From: Firmicutes bacterium CAG:646
Lineage (GTDB): Bacteria; Bacillota; Clostridia; Lachnospirales; Lachnospiraceae
Direction of reading: 5' to 3'
Assembly (NCBI GenBank): GCA_000432335.1
Contig: HF995328.1
Span: 1-18,594, forward strand
Length of the DNA: 18,594 nucleotides
Shown here piece by piece: positions 7,403 through 15,770 of the stretch. The position numbers and the translations under genes were made by a program. Each line of letters starts with the position of its first letter. Position 1 is the first letter of the stretch. The notes beneath the pieces are model-generated. The model was given only the letters and a program-made list of their open reading frames with translations, did no database searches and was not told the origin of the DNA.

Positions 7403-9264
7403 AACGTCTCACTCCTCCGATACGTAGGTACCATCTCCTGCACTGCCTCCCGTATTCCATCCCCATCCTCATAAGCCATTCGCTTCAGCTCCACCAACTG
7501 TCTCCAAAATTCTTTATTGTCAAAGTTAATAGGTTTTGCGATAAAAATCCGTTCATGAAGCGTCTTTTTAAGTCCCTCTTCATCCATCAGAAGCTCTTCA
7601 TACAGTTTTTCTCCCGGTCGGAGTCCTGTATAAGCGATCTCAATGTCTTCACCGGGTTTATATCCGGAAAGTTTGATCAGATTTCGAGCCAAATCATCGA
7701 TTTTCACCGGCTCTCCCATGTCCAGAACAAAAATTTCTCCTCCCTTGGCGAAAGCCCCTGCCTGCAATACAAGAGATACCGCCTCAGGAATCGTCATAAA
7801 ATAGCGAATCACATTTTTATCGGTAACGGTCACAGGACCGCCTGCCAGAATCTGTTTTTCAAATAAAGGAATCACGCTGCCGTTACTTCCCAATACATTT
7901 CCAAACCGTACCGCTACAAATTCCGTTTCCGATTCCCGGTTCATCCCCTGAATGATCATTTCGCATAGACGCTTGGATGCCCCCATGATATTCGTAGGAT
8001 TCACCGCTTTATCTGTGGAGATCAATATAAACCGTTCACTTCCATAGATATCTGCTGCCCGGGCTACATTCAATGTGCCAAATACATTATTTTTAATCGC
8101 CTCATTCGGGCTTTCCTCCATCAAAGGCACATGTTTATGCGCCGCCGCATGGTACACAATATCCGGCTGATATGTTCTGAATATCTGCCCTACTCGATGC
8201 GTGTTTCGTACTGACCCGATCAATACTTTCAGGTTCAGTTCCGGATGTTTTCTCTTTAATTCCTGCTGAATATCATACGCCGAATTCTCGTAAATATCAA
8301 AAATCACCAGTTGTTTCGGTTCATGACCTGCAATCTGCCTGCACAGCTCACTTCCAATAGAACCTCCCCCTCCAGTGACCAGAACCACTTTATCCTTCAC
8401 ATAGCCCAGTATGGATTCAATATCTGTACGGATAGGTTCTCTCCCCAACAGATCGTCAATATTAACCTCCCGGAGCTTGGCAATGCTCACTTCCTCATTG
8501 ATCAACTGATACATTCCCGGAAGGGTCCGCAGCTTACAGCCTGTCTCTTTACAGATGTTCAGTATTTTGCTTTTTTCCTCTCTGGAGATGGTCGGTATTG
8601 CAAAAATAATCTCCTGCACCTTATATTTTTTTACAGCCCAGAGAATCTTATCTCTGCCTCCCACAATGGGAATTCCCTGAATACGACTTCCTTTTTTCAC
8701 CTTGCTGTCATCAATCACACAAACCACCTTGCTGCTCAGGTGGGAACTACTTTGCAGCTCTTTTATAATCGCCAGTCCCGCGTCTCCTGCGCCGATCACC
8801 ATAGTGATCACCGGCTCCTCCAGAGCCGTCACATGAATTCTCTGCTTCAACATCCGCAAAAGCCGATAGGAAAATCTCCCTGCCATCATCATAGGAAGCA
8901 GAAGCAAAAAGTATAAAATATAGTAAGATCGCGGCATACGATATTCCAACATATACGTCCCCACTAACTGCAGACAGGAGGACACAAGACATGCCACGGT
9001 CAGATTCAGAAGTTCCGTCACACTGGCATATCTCCACAAACTTTCATACAGAGAAAAAAAGGCAAAAATTAAAATGGTAACAATAACATTAATCACCGTA
9101 TAATGCGCCACGGATTCCAGATATATTGGTTTAATATACTGGGGATGAAATTCATACCGAATCAACAGCGCCATATATTCTGCAATTAGAATCGCCAATA
9201 CATCGTAAATAAGTAAAAGAGAAATTCGGATTCTCTTCTTTGGATTTTTTATTTTTTGAAGCAT
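7399..9264 (-). CDS. Membrane-anchored nucleotide-sugar 4,6-dehydratase (CapD/PglF/WbpM type)
   Basis: A 621-residue protein with four N-terminal membrane helices (about 14-36, 56-75, 88-107, 113-130), a first nucleotide-binding region with GAGDAG at 158-163, and a C-terminal extended SDR domain with TGGGGSIG at 297-304. Further motifs are YHAAAHKHVPLME near 371, STDKA at 416-420 and MGASKR at 427-432, the active-site region of this family. Members dehydrate UDP-N-acetylglucosamine (or a similar donor) to a 4-keto-6-deoxy sugar, the first step to deoxyamino sugars. It is the first gene of the operon, about 37 bases after the predicted transcription start, and overlaps the next gene by ATGA. 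No aminotransferase is in the window, so the final sugar is unknown. Confidence 0.92.
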   Translation of the reverse strand: MLQKIKNPKKRIRISLLLIYDVLAILIAEYMALLIRYEFHPQYIKPIYLESVAHYTVINVIVTILIFAFFSLYESLWRYASVTELLNLTVACLVSSCLQLVGTYMLEYRMPRSYYILYFLLLLPMMMAGRFSYRLLRMLKQRIHVTALEEPVITMVIGAGDAGLAIIKELQSSSHLSSKVVCVIDDSKVKKGSRIQGIPIVGGRDKILWAVKKYKVQEIIFAIPTISREEKSKILNICKETGCKLRTLPGMYQLINEEVSIAKLREVNIDDLLGREPIRTDIESILGYVKDKVVLVTGGGGSIGSELCRQIAGHEPKQLVIFDIYENSAYDIQQELKRKHPELNLKVLIGSVRNTHRVGQIFRTYQPDIVYHAAAHKHVPLMEESPNEAIKNNVFGTLNVARAADIYGSERFILISTDKAVNPTNIMGASKRLCEMIIQGMNRESETEFVAVRFGNVLGSNGSVIPLFEKQILAGGPVTVTDKNVIRYFMTIPEAVSLVLQAGAFAKGGEIFVLDMGEPVKIDDLARNLIKLSGYKPGEDIEIAYTGLRPGEKLYEELLMDEEGLKKTLHERIFIAKPINFDNKEFWRQLVELKRMAYEDGDGIREAVQEMVPTYRRSETL

Positions 9265-9307
9265 ATCTCTTCCCTATAAATCTACAAAATTTCTTACTAT
9301 CCGGTAC

Positions 9308-9336
9308 ATTATATCATACCACTTTCTGTTTTTAAA
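9308..9336 (-). promoter_or_regulatory. Promoter of the polysaccharide operon (extended -10)
   Basis: On the minus strand a perfect TATAAT (9308-9313) preceded by TG forms an extended -10. A weak -35, TTTAAA (9331-9336), lies 17 bases upstream. This places the start near 9301 and a short leader before the dehydratase ATG. No riboswitch-like structure fits in that leader. Confidence 0.65.
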
Positions 9337-9378
9337 GGTTCATGGCACTTTATTAGGGTTATTAGGCATTTTGCACGA

Positions 9379-9408
9379 AAAAAGAGCCTGCATTTTCAGG
9401 CTCTTTTT
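9379..9408. terminator. Strong intrinsic terminator after the second L,D-transpeptidase gene
   Basis: A perfect 12-bp inverted repeat AAAAAGAGCCTG / CAGGCTCTTTTT with a 6-base loop has U-runs on both strands. It ends the minus-strand transpeptidase transcript and separates it from the polysaccharide operon promoter. The symmetry would let it work in both directions. Confidence 0.88.
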
Positions 9409-9442
9409 CTATATTTATGCATTTTCTACACTTTACTATTCT

Positions 9443-11974
9443 TTAAATATTCGGGTCTGTTGGATCCCAGTTCTGACTTGCAGGAATCTTTGGTGTTGAC
9501 GGTTTGTCAAACGGTGTATCTGCCGTATCTGAAATCGTCACTTTTGTTCCCAGACCACAGTTGTCATAGATCCATTTTGCATCACGTACTGTCAGACGAA
9601 CACATCCATGAGAAGCAGGTGCTCCCAATTTATTGTACTCTGCTGCACTCAGATTGTAGCTGGTCATGTTGGAGCCCGCTACAGAGTGGAATAAAATTCC
9701 TCCATTGATTCTCGTACAATACTGACCGTAAGAAGGTCCCATCAATGTATGCCAGCGATATTTTGCCGGTGTACGGAAGGTTCCTGTTGGCGTCGGTGTA
9801 CCAGGCATACCTACAGAGCATGCAAATGTTTTCACCGGAATGATGTAACCGTTTCCTCCATCCTTTGCATACACAGTAACCTGACATTTTGCACGATTTA
9901 CTGTAATCTCATAAGAGGGCTGAATGCCGATCACGCTGTCCAGATCCTGTACCAGCGCCCCGTTGGAATTAAAGTAATATTTATACTTTCCAATATATTT
10001 CCAACCGGTAGCCATCACGCCACTCTCATTAAAATGATACCATTTGCCATCTATCTTCTGCCAGCGATTCTTCAGATAGCTTCCGTCTGCCATCTTGAAA
10101 TACCAGGAATTTCCACTCTTCTCCCATTTACCGCCATACACAACCGGATCATAATTTGGAATCCATCTGCCGTCTGCACCCACGTAATAGTTTCCTACCC
10201 ATGTGTTTGTTGCCATAGCTCCATTTGCGCCCACATAGTAATAACCATCAATCCATGCATTTGCTGCCATAGCTCCATTTCCATGCAGATAATACCAGGT
10301 TCCATCTACTAATTGCCAGCCAGTCTGCATCGCTCCACTTTCATTGGAATAGTACCAGGTATTCCCTAAGCGATACCAGCCGGTCTGCATTGCTCCGCTT
10401 CCATTCAGATAATACCAGGTCTTTCCGTTTGGAATGATCCAGCCAGTCTGCATTGCTCCGCTTCCATTCATGTAATACCAGGTTCCATCTACTAATTGCC
10501 AATCCGTCTGCATTGCTCCGCTTCCATTGAAATAGTACCAGGTATTCCCTATACGCTGCCAGCCCGTTGCCATAGCTCCGTTTCCTGCCAGATAATACCA
10601 GGTTCTTCCGTTTGGAATGATCCAGCCAGTCTGCATTACTCCGCTTCCATTCGCATAATACCAGGTATTTCCCACCTGATACCAGTCTGTTTTCATTGCG
10701 CCAGTTTTCTCATCTAAATAGTACCAGCTATCTCCCTGTCTGAGCCAACCACGGAAAATCACTCCATTGTCGTGCATCCAGTACCAGGTACCATTGATCA
10801 GGTTCCAGCCGCCACCTGTCATAGCGCCGCTGCCATCACTGTGATACAAACTTCCGCCAGCATCTTTGAAGAAACCGGTCTGCATTACTCCGGTCTTTTC
10901 ATCCAGATAATACCATTTACCGTTAATTGCTCTCCAACCTGTTGCTGTTTTTCCATTTTCCATCCAGTACCATTTGCCTTCCACCTGCTGCCAGCCGTTT
11001 GCACCGGTGGTCTCTACTTGATGGGCTACATTAAAATAGTACTGCTTTCCTCCGATGGTTTGCCAACCGGTATAATTCTGAAGAAGTCCGGTAGACTCAT
11101 CGAAATAGTACGTCTTTCCATCTGCTGTCTGGAATCCCTTCTGAACCTTTCCCTCCTGATCCAGAAAGTACGTCAGCTCTTCGCCCTGGTATGTAATTTT
11201 CTGAATGCCTTGTTTGTCTGCGCTGGTATTGCGGCTTCCATCTTGTTCCAGATACCACCATTCATCTTCCGCTCTTTTTACCCATCCAGTTTTTACATTT
11301 CCCAGACCATCTTCCACATAAATCCATTTTCCGGATTCATATTCCTGCCAACCATTTTTGTTCTCCAGTTCAACGCTTCCATTCGTATAAACGTAATACC
11401 ATCCCTGTGACTCCTCTTTGATCCATGAGTCTTTTTCTGGCTGAGATAAGTATCTTGGAGCATCTTCTTTCCCGCCGTTTTCATAAAAGAGATAGCTTCC
11501 TTCTTCCAGTTTTGCCTCCGCAAACTTGTCGCTATTCTCCGCTTTTGTCACCTTCTGAATTCCAGACTGAATCTTACCATCTTTCAGAAAATAGATGTGT
11601 TTCCCTTCTATCCCTTCAAATTCCAGTTCAAACGCACCTGTGGAATGAGCTTCTGTCCCATCTCCATTTTTTACCTGATAGACTTTATCTCCATTTTCTT
11701 CTTTCACTTCATACGTAGGCTTTCCCTGAGTTTCTGTATTTTCCTGCTCTTCTGTACCTTCCGTATCTTCTTTATCTTCTGCCGTCTCCTGTGTTTCTTC
11801 TGGCTGTACATTCTCTTCTGTCTGTACTTTTGCCTCTGTTTCCTGTCCCTGTTCTTCCACTGTACTTACAGTTTCGGCTTTATCCTTCTGTATTTCTGCA
11901 GCAGATACCGGAACTGTCACGGATAAGACGGTCATGATACCAAGTCCAAATAACAGACTTCTTCTTCTCTTCAT
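9443..11974 (-). CDS. Secreted choline-binding-repeat L,D-transpeptidase, downstream paralogue
   Basis: The open frame reaches back to 12097, but ATG 11974 is the start: it has AGGAG nine bases upstream and begins a signal peptide (MKRRRSLLFGLGIMTVLSVT, cleavage after VSAA). The mature protein has a Glu/Thr-rich acidic linker (to about residue 90), roughly twenty cell-wall-binding repeats of the GWxxxxGxWYYL type, and a YkuD domain at about 688-800. The likely catalytic Cys791 is in SHGC, with the partner His in FHSVAG. It would be exported, held to choline-bearing teichoic acid or a similar polymer by the repeats, and cross-link (3-3) or modify peptidoglycan. Length is 843 residues, ending in DPTDPNI. 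Choline as ligand is inferred from the repeat family and the LicC-like neighbour. Confidence 0.92.
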   Translation of the reverse strand: MKRRRSLLFGLGIMTVLSVTVPVSAAEIQKDKAETVSTVEEQGQETEAKVQTEENVQPEETQETAEDKEDTEGTEEQENTETQGKPTYEVKEENGDKVYQVKNGDGTEAHSTGAFELEFEGIEGKHIYFLKDGKIQSGIQKVTKAENSDKFAEAKLEEGSYLFYENGGKEDAPRYLSQPEKDSWIKEESQGWYYVYTNGSVELENKNGWQEYESGKWIYVEDGLGNVKTGWVKRAEDEWWYLEQDGSRNTSADKQGIQKITYQGEELTYFLDQEGKVQKGFQTADGKTYYFDESTGLLQNYTGWQTIGGKQYYFNVAHQVETTGANGWQQVEGKWYWMENGKTATGWRAINGKWYYLDEKTGVMQTGFFKDAGGSLYHSDGSGAMTGGGWNLINGTWYWMHDNGVIFRGWLRQGDSWYYLDEKTGAMKTDWYQVGNTWYYANGSGVMQTGWIIPNGRTWYYLAGNGAMATGWQRIGNTWYYFNGSGAMQTDWQLVDGTWYYMNGSGAMQTGWIIPNGKTWYYLNGSGAMQTGWYRLGNTWYYSNESGAMQTGWQLVDGTWYYLHGNGAMAANAWIDGYYYVGANGAMATNTWVGNYYVGADGRWIPNYDPVVYGGKWEKSGNSWYFKMADGSYLKNRWQKIDGKWYHFNESGVMATGWKYIGKYKYYFNSNGALVQDLDSVIGIQPSYEITVNRAKCQVTVYAKDGGNGYIIPVKTFACSVGMPGTPTPTGTFRTPAKYRWHTLMGPSYGQYCTRINGGILFHSVAGSNMTSYNLSAAEYNKLGAPASHGCVRLTVRDAKWIYDNCGLGTKVTISDTADTPFDKPSTPKIPASQNWDPTDPNI
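9950..11360 (-). repeat. Array of cell-wall-binding repeats (about 60-bp coding units)
   Basis: Each ~20-residue unit has aromatic WYY positions and a Gly-Ala-Met turn, as in GSGAMQTGW. On the plus strand they show as recurring AATACCAGGT and CCAGCCxGTCTGCAT words every 60-63 bases. The middle units are nearly identical at DNA level to those of the upstream paralogue, so recombination between the two arrays is likely. Array limits are approximate. Confidence 0.85.
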
Positions 11975-12017
11975 CCTTTTACTCCTCTCATACTGACATT
12001 CTCTTGATACTTTCTTT

Positions 12018-12046
12018 ATTCTATTACAAAATATGGATGATTTCAA
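12018..12046 (-). promoter_or_regulatory. Sigma-A-type promoter of the downstream L,D-transpeptidase gene
   Basis: On the minus strand TTGAAA (12041-12046), 17 bases, then TAGAAT (12018-12023). The start would be near 12011, giving a ~37-base leader. The same TTGAAA and 17-base spacing is found before the paralogue, so the promoter was probably duplicated with the gene. Confidence 0.7.
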
Positions 12047-12117
12047 GTTATACCTTCTAAATCTTGGTATATTCTTATGAATTTTACATTTCAGCAACAG
12101 AAAATTCTTTTAAATCC

Positions 12118-12185
12118 AGAAAAAGAGCTGTTGCCTTAGGGACATCTCCAGAAATATTGCTGAATAATGTTTAAAGCGACAGCTC
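12118..12185 (-). terminator. Possible long-loop terminator after the upstream L,D-transpeptidase gene
   Basis: GAGCTGTTGC (12125-12134) pairs with GCGACAGCTC (12176-12185) over 10 bp with one G-U pair. On the minus strand the second arm is followed by CTCTTTTTC. The 41-base loop is long for an intrinsic terminator, though part of it (AATATTGCTGAATAATGTT) can fold on itself. The position 29 bases past the stop codon fits. Confidence 0.45.
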
Positions 12186-12213
12186 CTTCGTTCTTTCTTA
12201 TCTTACTTCTGTT

Positions 12214-14670
12214 TTAAATGTTCGGATCTGTAGGGTCCCAGTTCTGACCTGCCGGAATCTTTATCGTTGCAGGCTTATCAAACTTGTTATCCAGGTAATC
12301 TCCCACATATACTTTTGTTCCCCACTCGCAGTTATCATAAATCCACTTCGCATCCCGTACCGTCAAACGGATACACCCATGAGACGCCGGCTGTCCCAAC
12401 ATATTGTACGCTGCTGCACTGAGGTTATAACTGGTCATATTATTTCCTGCTACCGAGTGCAGCCATATACCAGTAGTTGTAATCTGGCTGCAATACTGTC
12501 CATAGGATGGTCCCATCAATTCCTGCCATCTCTGACGGTTAAAAATGTGGTGTTCCCCTTTTGGCGTTGGCGTACTCGGAAGTCCCACAGAACATGCAAA
12601 AGATTTTACCGGAATAACGAATCTTCCATCTTCTGCTTTTGCATATATCATAACCTGACAGTTGATTCGATCCACGGTAATATAGTATTCTTTCTGTTTT
12701 CCAAGGATAGCATCTACATCCTGTACCATATGACCTTTTTCATCAAAATAGTATTTGTAACCATCCACCCAGTTCCATCCAGTAAGCATAGCGCCCTCTG
12801 TATCAAAACGATACCAGTCACCGGAAATCTTCTTCCACATATTCTTAAGATATGTTCCATCTTCTCTCTGGTAATACCATTTGGAACCGCTTTGAACCCA
12901 TTTTGCTCCCGTAAGATCCGGATCGTAATTCGGTCTCCAACGACCATCAGCTCCTACCCAATACGGACCTACCCAGGTATTCGTTGCCATAGCTCCATTG
13001 GCTCCCACATAATAATAGGTGTCAATCCATCGGTTCGCTGCCATAGCTCCGCTTCCATCGGAATAATACCAGGTTTCATCTACCTGATACCAGCCGGTTT
13101 TCATAGCTCCATGTCCGGGTGTTAAATAATACCAGGTATTTCCCAAACGCTGCCATCCAGTTCTCATCGCTCCGTTTTCTCCCAGATAATACCAGGAAAT
13201 TCCAAGCTTAAGCCAACCGGTCTGCATCGCCCCGTTTCCACTCATATAATACCAGGTTCCATCCACCTGCTGCCAGCCTGTCTGCATCGCTCCACTCTCA
13301 TTAAAATAATACCAGGTATTTCCTACACGTCCCCAGCCAACAGCCATAGCTCCATTTCCATTCAGGTAATACCAAGTTCTTCCATTAGGAAGAATCCAGC
13401 CTGTCTGCATCGCTCCGCTTCCATCGGAGTAATACCAGGTATTCCCCACCTGATACCAGCCGGTTTTCATAGCTCCGGTTGCTTCATCTAAATAATACCA
13501 GGTATTTCCCTGTCTGAGCCAGCCCCTGAAAATCACTCCGTTATCATGCATCCAATACCAGGTATTTCCAATCAGGTTCCAGCCGCCTCCCGTCATAGCT
13601 CCGCTTCCATCGCTATGATACAAACTTCCGCCTGCATCCTTGAAAAATCCGTTCTGCATCACTCCGGTTTTTTCATCCAGATAATACCATTTACCGTTGA
13701 TTGCTCTCCAGCCACTTGCTGTCTTTCCATTTTCCATCCAATACCATTTACCATCAATCTGCTGCCAGCCATTCAGTCCTGAATTTGCCAACTGATAAGA
13801 ATTGTTGAAATAATATAATTTTCCATCAATCGTTTTCCAACCGGTATATTTCTGAAGAACACCATCTTTTCCAAAGTAATACGTCTGACCGTCTACTTTC
13901 TGGAAATCAGTCTGTGGTACACCGTCGGCATTCAAAAAGTACTTTTCATTTCCTATGGTTTGAAGCCCTGTTTTTCCAGTGTCACGCTTTCCTTCTTCAT
14001 CCAGATAATACCATTTATTATCTAACTGTTGCCAGCCATTGCGGATACTTCCGACTCCATTTTCAGCATACAGCCAACACCCTGTTTCCACTTCCTGCCA
14101 GCCGTTTACATTCTGATTTACCGCTCCCCCGGGAGAAAGGCACACCCAAGTTCCATCTGTTCGATGATTCCACTGATCTGTTTGTGTTTCATTCGTTATC
14201 CAGGCTCCATATTGCCCCGGTTCTTCTGCATTTTCCTCAAAAAAGTACTTTTTCCCCACTTCCAACTGCGCAGCTGGAGTCAGTTTTCCACCATTCTGTG
14301 CTTCACCGACCTCCACGATACCACTCTGAGGACGTCCCTTTTCAAGATAATAAATCTTTTCACCTATCAAAAAAGCGCCGGTTGCTTCCGATGCAACCTC
14401 TCCCTGCTGTTCATCCTTCACATATAATTGAAATCCCTCAGATTTATCACCAAAATGCCAGAATTCTTTCTGTTCTTCCTCTGGCTCTCCTGTTTCATTT
14501 TCTCCTTCAGTTTCCTCCCCCTCAGGCAGGTTCTCTTCTACTGTACTATCCTGTTGTCCCTCAACCGAAGAAATGACTGTCTGTTCCACATTTGCTGCTG
14601 CGACAGGTACAGTCATAGATAATGAAGCAAGAATTCCCAGCCCGATCAGCAGACCTCTTCTTGTTTTCAT
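12214..14670 (-). CDS. Secreted choline-binding-repeat L,D-transpeptidase, upstream paralogue
   Basis: The start is ATG 14670 (AGAGGAGAGGAAGAGA upstream; signal peptide MKTRRGLLIGLGILASLSMT ending VAAA), not the frame start at 14790. The 818-residue protein has the same order as its neighbour: signal peptide, acidic Glu-rich linker (to about residue 75), about twenty cell-wall-binding repeats, and a YkuD domain near 660-775. The likely nucleophile is Cys766 in SHGC, with His in WLHSVAG. Exactly 52 residues follow the Cys in both proteins and both end in NWDPTDPNI. The function should be the same: an exported 3-3 peptidoglycan cross-linking enzyme held to choline-substituted wall polymer. Repeat-region and tail identity with the neighbour indicates tandem duplication; linkers and the YkuD insertion have diverged. 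Confidence 0.92.
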   Translation of the reverse strand: MKTRRGLLIGLGILASLSMTVPVAAANVEQTVISSVEGQQDSTVEENLPEGEETEGENETGEPEEEQKEFWHFGDKSEGFQLYVKDEQQGEVASEATGAFLIGEKIYYLEKGRPQSGIVEVGEAQNGGKLTPAAQLEVGKKYFFEENAEEPGQYGAWITNETQTDQWNHRTDGTWVCLSPGGAVNQNVNGWQEVETGCWLYAENGVGSIRNGWQQLDNKWYYLDEEGKRDTGKTGLQTIGNEKYFLNADGVPQTDFQKVDGQTYYFGKDGVLQKYTGWKTIDGKLYYFNNSYQLANSGLNGWQQIDGKWYWMENGKTASGWRAINGKWYYLDEKTGVMQNGFFKDAGGSLYHSDGSGAMTGGGWNLIGNTWYWMHDNGVIFRGWLRQGNTWYYLDEATGAMKTGWYQVGNTWYYSDGSGAMQTGWILPNGRTWYYLNGNGAMAVGWGRVGNTWYYFNESGAMQTGWQQVDGTWYYMSGNGAMQTGWLKLGISWYYLGENGAMRTGWQRLGNTWYYLTPGHGAMKTGWYQVDETWYYSDGSGAMAANRWIDTYYYVGANGAMATNTWVGPYWVGADGRWRPNYDPDLTGAKWVQSGSKWYYQREDGTYLKNMWKKISGDWYRFDTEGAMLTGWNWVDGYKYYFDEKGHMVQDVDAILGKQKEYYITVDRINCQVMIYAKAEDGRFVIPVKSFACSVGLPSTPTPKGEHHIFNRQRWQELMGPSYGQYCSQITTTGIWLHSVAGNNMTSYNLSAAAYNMLGQPASHGCIRLTVRDAKWIYDNCEWGTKVYVGDYLDNKFDKPATIKIPAGQNWDPTDPNI
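12735..14110 (-). repeat. Array of cell-wall-binding repeats in the upstream paralogue
   Basis: About twenty 19-21-residue units with W, YY and G positions, mirroring the array of the downstream gene. The stretch from NGWQQIDGKWYWMENGKTA through FRGWLRQG is almost residue-for-residue shared between the two. Limits are approximate. Confidence 0.85.
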
Positions 14671-14720
14671 TCTCTTCCTCTCCTCTCTAAAAACATTTCC
14701 ATAATCTTCTATATGATGCC

Positions 14721-14805
14721 GAAATCGTTGAAATGCAAGGCGCAAAACAATTCTTCTGGCATTTTTATATATTAGTACAATTTTCCTCATATTTCAACGA
14801 ATTTC
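14721..14805. repeat. Inverted repeat bracketing the upstream L,D-transpeptidase promoter
   Basis: GAAATCGTTGAAAT (14721-14734) and ATTTCAACGAATTTC (14791-14805) are inverted copies differing by one T, with a 9-bp exact core TCGTTGAAA / TTTCAACGA. The distal copy contains the -35; the proximal copy lies in the leader. They could be paired operator half-sites. The function is not established. Confidence 0.5.
14769..14797 (-). promoter_or_regulatory. Sigma-A-type promoter of the upstream L,D-transpeptidase gene
   Basis: On the minus strand TTGAAA (14792-14797), 17 bases, then TAATAT (14769-14774). The start would be near 14762, with a ~90-base leader before the ATG. Confidence 0.65.
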
Positions 14806-14835
14806 CCCTTTTTAATTCTTACAATTCTATTTCAT

Positions 14836-14898
14836 AATCATAAAATACTTCATGGAAATCTTGACATTCTCCCGTATCTCATCTACAATCATAAAATA
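14836..14898 (+). repeat. 12-bp direct repeat across the licC-like promoter
   Basis: AATCATAAAATA occurs at 14836-14847 and again at 14887-14898, 51 bases apart (about five helical turns). The second copy overlaps the -10 and start site of the divergent plus-strand gene. It could be a repressor site pair, or chance in A+T-rich DNA. Confidence 0.4.
14861..14889 (+). promoter_or_regulatory. Near-consensus sigma-A promoter of the LicC-like gene
   Basis: TTGACA (14861-14866), exactly 17 bases, then TACAAT (14884-14889). The predicted start is near 14896, giving a ~34-base leader with a GGAGG-type RBS before ATG 14930. It is the best promoter match in the window, so strong basal expression is expected unless repressed. 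Confidence 0.85.
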
Positions 14899-14929
14899 TT
14901 AAACATCCCAACATTTCCGGAGGATACCT

Positions 14930-15718
14930 ATGTTAAAAAATGAATTTGAATCCTGCTATCGGCAAGGAGATTATGAAGCTATTGCTGCGTATAAAGTCGA
15001 CAATGCAGTTATCATGGCTGCCGGTTTTGCTTCCCGGTTTGCCCCTCTTTCTGAGATTACTCCCAAGGCTCTTCTGAAAGTAAAAGGCGAGATTATGATC
15101 GAGCGGCAGATTCGCCAACTTCGCGATGCCGGTATTCCGGATATCTATGTGGTTGTCGGCTATAAAAAAGAGATGTTTTATTATCTGGAGGAAAAATATG
15201 ATGTCCACATCATAGAAAACCCCGATTATACCACGCGAAACAACCATTCTTCTATCTATGCTGTCCGACAATATCTGGGAAATACTTACATCTGCTCCGC
15301 AGATAATTATTTTATGGAAAATGTATTTGACGCTTATGTATATGAACCTTATTATTCTGCTGTTTATATGAAGGGAGAGACTGACGAGTATTGTCTTTCC
15401 ACAAATTTTAATGGAAAGATCACCCATGTAAAGATCGGAGGCGCCAATGCCTGGTGTATGATGGGACATTCTTACTGGAACAGAGAATTTTCCCAAAAAT
15501 ATGTGCAGCTTCTGGAAGCCGCTTACCCCCTCCCGGAAACCCGGGATATGTACTGGGAAAGTCTCTATATGCAGAATTTGGATCAGCTCACTCTTTATAT
15601 CCGAAAATATCCTGACGGAATCATCCGTGAATTTGATAATCTGGATGAGCTTTGCCTTTTCGATACGTCCTATATCCCCTATAGAGATTCTTTAAAAAAA
15701 GAAATCTCGTCAGAATAG
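14930..15718 (+). CDS. LicC-like phosphocholine cytidylyltransferase, stand-alone form
   Basis: A 262-residue nucleotidyltransferase. NAVIMAAGFASRFAPLS (25-41) with TPKALLKVKGE is the nucleotide-binding loop, VVVGYKKE follows near 75, and ICSADNYF (121-128) holds the metal-binding Asp. YPDGIIREFDNLDEL lies near the end. The pattern resembles pneumococcal LicC and, more closely, the cytidylyltransferase half of fused choline-phosphate cytidylyltransferase/choline kinase proteins of Lachnospiraceae, which also have an AAYKVDNA-like linker before the loop. Here the kinase half is absent and the N-terminal extension is short. The expected reaction is CTP plus phosphocholine to CDP-choline, the donor for decorating teichoic acid or surface glycan. 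Divergence from two choline-binding genes supports this. A different alcohol or sugar phosphate substrate is not excluded. Confidence 0.82.
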   Translation: MLKNEFESCYRQGDYEAIAAYKVDNAVIMAAGFASRFAPLSEITPKALLKVKGEIMIERQIRQLRDAGIPDIYVVVGYKKEMFYYLEEKYDVHIIENPDYTTRNNHSSIYAVRQYLGNTYICSADNYFMENVFDAYVYEPYYSAVYMKGETDEYCLSTNFNGKITHVKIGGANAWCMMGHSYWNREFSQKYVQLLEAAYPLPETRDMYWESLYMQNLDQLTLYIRKYPDGIIREFDNLDELCLFDTSYIPYRDSLKKEISSE

Positions 15719-15738
15719 CCTCTGGCGGGATTTTTTCT
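15703..15738 (+). terminator. Intrinsic terminator overlapping the LicC-like stop codon
   Basis: AATCTCGTCAGA (15703-15714) pairs in full, allowing two G-U pairs, with TCTGGCGGGATT (15721-15732), followed by T4CTTG. The TAG stop lies in the loop, so the gene and its terminator overlap. Confidence 0.85.
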
Positions 15739-15770
15739 TGCTCTCTTTTGTGTCGGTTTCTGTGTATTTT

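Noticed and set aside
9749..11410. Several long plus-strand open frames (up to about 210 codons) opposite the transpeptidase genes
   Set aside because: They are the reverse reading of the periodic WYY/GAM repeat codons, have no RBS, and similar ones appear opposite the paralogue.
11975..12097. Upstream extension of the second transpeptidase frame
   Set aside because: The promoter lies inside it, and the signal peptide with a good RBS begins at 11974. The same reasoning applies to 14671-14790 in the paralogue.
9950..14110. Regular ~60-bp repeats that could suggest a CRISPR array
   Set aside because: The period is in frame with coding repeats, the units vary by codon, and there are no unique spacers or cas genes.
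14933..15496. 187-codon minus-strand open frame opposite the LicC-like gene
   Set aside because: It is antisense to a clear nucleotidyltransferase, has no family resemblance or RBS, and would run into the plus-strand promoter.
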